Positions 61,902 through 64,000 of a stretch of 64,000 nt of DNA are shown here, in pieces. The notes beneath the pieces were generated by a model, which saw nothing but the letters and a program-made list of their open reading frames with translations, did no database searches and was not told the origin of the DNA. Where the stretch lies: the NCBI RefSeq assembly GCF_020700235.1, contig NZ_CP085301.1:2728001-2792000 (forward strand). The letters are read 5' to 3'. A program made the translations under genes and the position numbers. Source of the DNA: Haladaptatus pallidirubidus. Its GTDB lineage: Archaea; Halobacteriota; Halobacteria; Halobacteriales; Haladaptataceae. Numbering within the stretch: the stretch's first letter is position 1; every line of letters starts with the position of its first letter.

Positions 61902-63140
61902 ATGGGACGCGACTATTCCACGCTTCACGACCCGAACGCGGAGTACACCATGCGAAACCTCTCCGCCGAGACGATGGGTGCGACGGCCAATCGAAGCGGC
62001 GCACGCGACGTAGAGATTACCGACGTGCAGACGACGATGGTGGACGGAAATTTCCCGTGGACGCTCGTTCGTGTCTACACCGACGCCGGAATCGTCGGCA
62101 CGGGCGAAGCCTACTGGGGCGCGGGCGTCCCCGAACTTATCGAGCGGATGAAACCGTTCGTCGTCGGCGAAAATCCGCTCGACATCGACCGACTGTTCGA
62201 ACACCTCATCCAAAAGATGTCCGGCGAAGGGTCCGTCGAGGGCGTCACGGTAACCGCGATTTCCGGCATCGAAATCGCGCTTCACGACCTCGCGGGCAAG
62301 ATTCTCGATATTCCTGCCTACCAACTTCTCGGCGGGAAGTACCGCGACGAGATTCGCGTCTACTGTGACTGTCACACCGCCGACGAAGCCGACCCCGAGG
62401 CCTGTGCCGACGAGGCGGAGCGGGTCGTCTCCGAACTGGGCTACGACGCCCTGAAATTCGACTTAGACGTTCCGTCCGGACTTGAAAAAGACCGTGCGAA
62501 CCGTCACCTCCGTCCCGGAGAAATCCGGCACAAGGCCGAAATCGTGGAGCGAGTCACAGAACGCGTCAAAGACCGCGCGGACGTGGCGTTCGACTGTCAC
62601 TGGACGTTCTCCGCGGGGAGCGCAAAACGCCTCGCGAAATCAATCGAGGACTACGACGTGTGGTGGCTTGAAGACCCCGTCCCGCCGGAGAATCTCGAAG
62701 TTCAGGAAGAGGTTACGAAATCCACTTCCACGCCGATTACGGTCGGCGAAAACCGCTATCGCGTCACCGAGGAACGTCGCCTCATCGAGAATCTCGCCGT
62801 GGACATCATCGCGCCCGACCTGCCCAAAGTCGGCGGTATGCGAGAAACTCGAAAAATTGCCGACGTTGCTAACCAGTACTACGTTCCGGTCGCCATGCAC
62901 AACGTCTCCTCGCCCGTGGCGACGATGGCCAGCGCCCACGTCGGCACCGCAATTCCGAACTCGCTGGCGGTGGAGTACCACTCCTATCAACTCGGCTGGT
63001 GGGAAGACCTCGTGCAGGAAGACGTCATCGAGGACGGCTATATCGAGATTCCGGAGAAGCCTGGACTCGGCGTAACGCTCGATATGGACGTCGTTGCGGA
63101 GAAAATGGTCGAAGGCGAAACGCTGTTTGATGAGGCGTAG
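61902..63140 (+). CDS. Enolase-superfamily sugar-acid dehydratase (gluconate/galactonate/xylonate type)
   Basis: 412 residues with the mandelate-racemase/enolase pattern: metal ligands in VAFDCHWTF, WLEDPVPP and TVGENRY, and the C-terminal base in VAMHNVSSPVATM. N-terminal capping domain: DVQTTMVDGNFPWTLVRVYTDAGIVGTGEAYWGAG. Haloarchaeal enzymes of this kind dehydrate gluconate (to KDG) or pentonates. With the DHDPS-family aldolase upstream this fits the semi-phosphorylated Entner-Doudoroff path or sugar-acid catabolism. Confidence 0.9.
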   Translation: MGRDYSTLHDPNAEYTMRNLSAETMGATANRSGARDVEITDVQTTMVDGNFPWTLVRVYTDAGIVGTGEAYWGAGVPELIERMKPFVVGENPLDIDRLFEHLIQKMSGEGSVEGVTVTAISGIEIALHDLAGKILDIPAYQLLGGKYRDEIRVYCDCHTADEADPEACADEAERVVSELGYDALKFDLDVPSGLEKDRANRHLRPGEIRHKAEIVERVTERVKDRADVAFDCHWTFSAGSAKRLAKSIEDYDVWWLEDPVPPENLEVQEEVTKSTSTPITVGENRYRVTEERRLIENLAVDIIAPDLPKVGGMRETRKIADVANQYYVPVAMHNVSSPVATMASAHVGTAIPNSLAVEYHSYQLGWWEDLVQEDVIEDGYIEIPEKPGLGVTLDMDVVAEKMVEGETLFDEA

Positions 63141-63153
63141 CCTGATCAAGCAA

Positions 63154-63196
63154 GCGAAGCAGAGCTTCGCGCTGTTCGACGAAGCTACGCTTCGTC
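63154..63196 (+). terminator. Two tandem hairpins after the dehydratase gene
   Basis: GCGAAGC-AGA-GCTTCGC (63154-63170) and GACGAAGC-TAC-GCTTCGTC (63178-63196), 7 and 8 bp with 3-nt loops. They share the GAAGC/GCTTC core and lie 14-56 nt after the stop codon. Likely transcription end or mRNA 3' stabiliser. Confidence 0.55.
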
Positions 63197-63430
63197 GCCC
63201 CGGCGACTATGTAACTAAAAACGGGCTGGTTCGTGCGCGAGGAATAGAGTACCAGATTCCGGGAGTAAGGCTTCGACGTGAGACAAAGTCGTTCGTTCTC
63301 GCCGTACGAGCGGATTTTTACAACTTAAAATAATACTTTTTATATATTTAATTAGTGGCTGTTTCCGCAACGTATTTTTAGAACATTCCGGACACAAAAC
63401 TTATTTTATAACGATTCCTTTGAATTGCCT

Positions 63431-64000
63431 ATGACTGAAACACACCGGCGAGGATTCCTCAAATCGGCAGGCGTCCTCGGTGCGATGATCGCGGTTGGAG
63501 GGACAGGGTTCGCGTCGAGTGTGACGAGCACCGGCGAATCCGGCGGTTCGTGGTCGACATACCGCGGAAATGCCGGTCGAACCGGGGCGACTGCTGACAG
63601 CGGGCCGGATTCGAGCGTAACGACCGACGGGTCGTTCGATTTGGAAGGAGGAATGCACGCAGTTGAACCCGTCGTTGTGGACGGAACGCTGTACTTGGCT
63701 GTCGCAACTGCGCACACGCCATCGACCAGCGAAGGGTATCTCGCCGCGTACGACACGACGACGCGCGAGGAACTGTGGCGTCGCGACGACATCTCGAGGC
63801 CGGAAACTCCCACCGTCGGCGACGGCACGGTCTATTTCGACACCACGGGAACCGAAGACACGTCTGGGACGGGATTTTTCGCGCTCGACAGCGACACCGG
63901 CGAGACGAAATGGCACAAATCGGGTGCGGAGAAGCCGGACATTTCGGTCTTCGCGGACGGTCGGTTGTTCTGTAACACCGGTGGTACCGCGTGCGAACTC
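63431..64000 (+). CDS. Tat-exported PQQ-type beta-propeller protein, N-terminal part (runs off the window)
   Basis: 190 codons visible, still open at position 64000. A Tat signal opens it (TETHRRGFLKSAGVLGAMIA, cleaved near SSV). The mature part shows PQQ/quinoprotein-like blades: SWSTYRGNAGRTGATADSG, VEPVVVDGTLYLAVATAHTP, LAAYDTTTREELWRRDDISR, PTVGDGTVYFDTTG and FFALDSDTGETKWHKSG. In haloarchaea such proteins are exported and often scaffold surface complexes; true PQQ dehydrogenase is unlikely without a catalytic motif in view. A TATA-like TTTTTATATATTTAA is at 63337-63351. Confidence 0.85.
   Translation, partial: MTETHRRGFLKSAGVLGAMIAVGGTGFASSVTSTGESGGSWSTYRGNAGRTGATADSGPDSSVTTDGSFDLEGGMHAVEPVVVDGTLYLAVATAHTPSTSEGYLAAYDTTTREELWRRDDISRPETPTVGDGTVYFDTTGTEDTSGTGFFALDSDTGETKWHKSGAEKPDISVFADGRLFCNTGGTACEL

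Noticed and set aside
1..64000. CRISPR arrays, rRNA, tRNA genes and complete insertion sequences
   Set aside because: No regularly spaced repeats, no tRNA T-loop with matching acceptor arms, and no transposase core were seen by eye.

Overview
The window is chromosomal DNA of a haloarchaeon (class Halobacteria). The proteins are strongly acidic, Tat signals and lipoboxes outnumber Sec signals, TATA boxes lie about 27 nt before leaderless start codons, and the information genes are archaeal (TFB, thermosome, DHQ synthase II, type III RuBisCO, AglD, MfnA, SMC/ScpA). Composition and the scattered simple palindromes suggest a genus such as Haladaptatus, but this is a guess. The order from thermosome through trpCBA, CTAG methylase, TFB, aglD, pyk, metG and ppsA resembles, from memory, one conserved chromosomal block of Haloferax volcanii. 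Most of the window is therefore core genome, with accessory patches.

Layout. 1-4.6 kb: tail of a MATE exporter, a Tat-exported lytic-transglycosylase-like protein (odd in an archaeon), a small membrane protein, gatB, a lipoprotein and a 5'-truncated histidine phosphatase next to AT-rich DNA. 4.7-14.6 kb: a coiled-coil small protein, smc and scpA; class V aminotransferase; MTA phosphorylase; a MATE gene broken by a one-base frameshift; HD hydrolase and phosphoribosyltransferase. 14.7-24 kb: serine protease, PhzF, a tnpB (IS200/IS605) 3' remnant, ppsA, lipoprotein, mfnA, DUF1508 protein, YqaA-like membrane protein. 24.2-34 kb: metG with a long, structured, uORF-bearing leader; pyk; the NfeD/SPFH pair; regulators; aglD. 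34-48 kb: DUF84 NTPase, BtuF-like protein, TFB with a structured leader, CTAG methylase, aroD, then the tryptophan/aromatic operon (trpC-trpB-trpA-ADH synthase-DHQ synthase II), MGMT-like protein, GNAT, AIR-synthase-like protein and thermosome. 48-64 kb: RuBisCO, gamma-carbonic-anhydrase-like protein, trehalose-6-phosphate synthase, NAPRT, an MFS gene with an in-frame stop, HAD phosphatase, small metal-binding proteins, a beta-grasp protein without di-glycine, a DHDPS-family aldolase, a secreted beta-helix protein, a GH5-like lipoprotein, a sugar acid dehydratase and the start of a PQQ-type beta-propeller protein.

How genes work together. ppsA and pyk are the two directions of the PEP/pyruvate step. 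aroD, DHQ synthase II, ADH synthase and trpABC form the archaeal (non-DAHP) route to chorismate and tryptophan. smc, scpA and the upstream coiled-coil gene form a condensin operon. The DHDPS-family aldolase and the enolase-superfamily dehydratase fit a modified Entner-Doudoroff or sugar-acid pathway.

Most worth a second look: the roughly 220-nt metG leader with a 16-codon leaderless uORF and competing helices; the TFB leader with its Shine-Dalgarno inside a hairpin; the tnpB/omega-RNA remnant followed by a perfect 22-bp palindrome; the single symmetric TATA box serving trpC and the MGMT-like gene; and three broken genes (MATE, MFS, histidine phosphatase). No rRNA, tRNA, CRISPR array or complete insertion sequence was seen.
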